DNA from: Candidatus Obscuribacterales bacterium
GTDB lineage: Bacteria; Cyanobacteriota; Vampirovibrionia; Obscuribacterales; Obscuribacteraceae
Assembly: GCA_020050835.1 (NCBI GenBank)
Contig: JAGVKB010000129.1
Span: forward strand, 46,882 to 110,881
DNA length: 64,000 nucleotides
Direction: 5' to 3'
Part shown: positions 63,909 through 64,000 of the stretch, piece after piece
Layout of the letters: each line of letters opens with the position of its first letter
Position numbering within the stretch: the first letter of the stretch is position 1
The notes under the pieces: model-generated
Databases searched by the model: none
Seen by the model: only the letters and a program-made list of their open reading frames with translations
Told to the model about the DNA's origin: nothing
Program-made: the position numbers and the translations under genes

Positions 63909-64000
63909 ATTTTCGACGCAGTAGAATAGCTCGGAAAGCAGGCCGGGAGTTGCTGTGTCTGGGTAGCATCAAACTTGGTTGTGTTGCCAGGCACCACGCT
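63909..64000. other. window end, no supported gene
   Basis: The last 92 bases after the TPR gene show no terminator and no reading frame that can be judged before the window ends. Confidence 0.5.

Overview
The window is a densely packed bacterial chromosome segment with about 52 protein genes, three intact tRNA genes and one tRNA remnant. There is no rRNA, no CRISPR array and no recognisable transposase or integrase. Base composition is moderately GC-rich and even throughout. The gene set suggests a non-photosynthetic relative of Cyanobacteria (Melainabacteria/Vampirovibrionia, possibly Obscuribacterales). Pointers are a long cyanobacterial-type RecG, a group-2-like sigma factor, SLH-domain and TPR envelope proteins, PATAN/DUF4388 signalling, a TIGR00300-type ornithine cyclodeaminase, and at least eight copies of the HIP1-like octamer GCGATCGC. 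No photosynthesis gene is visible. The taxonomic call is inference from gene content, not from a search.

Layout. 1-3.6 kb: tRNA-Ser, prfA-prmC, hslO and rpmB (translation and protein quality control). 4-11 kb: an MglA-type small GTPase and recG, then a divergent pair made of a secreted TPR protein and a cyclic-nucleotide-binding/DUF4388 regulator. 11.7-13.2 kb: a putrescine-type aminotransferase coupled to a small ORF. 13.3-22.4 kb: the most unusual part. Three paralogous exported proteins share an approximately 50-residue repeat I cannot assign to a known family. They are interspersed with an SF1 helicase, tRNA-Val and hutH, and the helicase lies between intact tRNA-Val and a partial direct repeat of it. 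22.4-31.5 kb: a NarL-type response regulator, an SDR-like protein, a START-like protein, lnt, recA, a CRP/FNR regulator, tRNA-Arg and a sigma-70 factor. 31.6-38.1 kb: addB-addA, for double-strand-break processing upstream of RecA.

38-43 kb: a minus-strand envelope operon (small membrane protein, MBOAT O-acyltransferase, GT-C-like glycosyltransferase) and a thioredoxin-fold protein. 43.3-51.2 kb: a TIGR00300 protein, a proline-iminopeptidase-like hydrolase, ogt, a secreted Cys-phosphatase, a secreted lipase-like hydrolase, an MGDG-synthase-like glycosyltransferase and another alpha/beta hydrolase. 51.3-58.8 kb: secreted TPR/disordered protein, yqeG, uppS, an SLH/TrbI-like surface protein, a Roadblock/LC7 protein and a secreted OB-like protein. 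58.9-64 kb: mutS followed closely by a secreted TPR protein.

Functional themes are DNA repair and recombination (recG, recA, addAB, mutS, ogt), translation, envelope and lipid assembly (lnt, uppS, MBOAT, glycosyltransferases, SLH) and signalling by small GTPase, Roadblock and PATAN modules. Many start codons were reassigned from the longest ORF to a downstream codon with a Shine-Dalgarno sequence; each case is stated.
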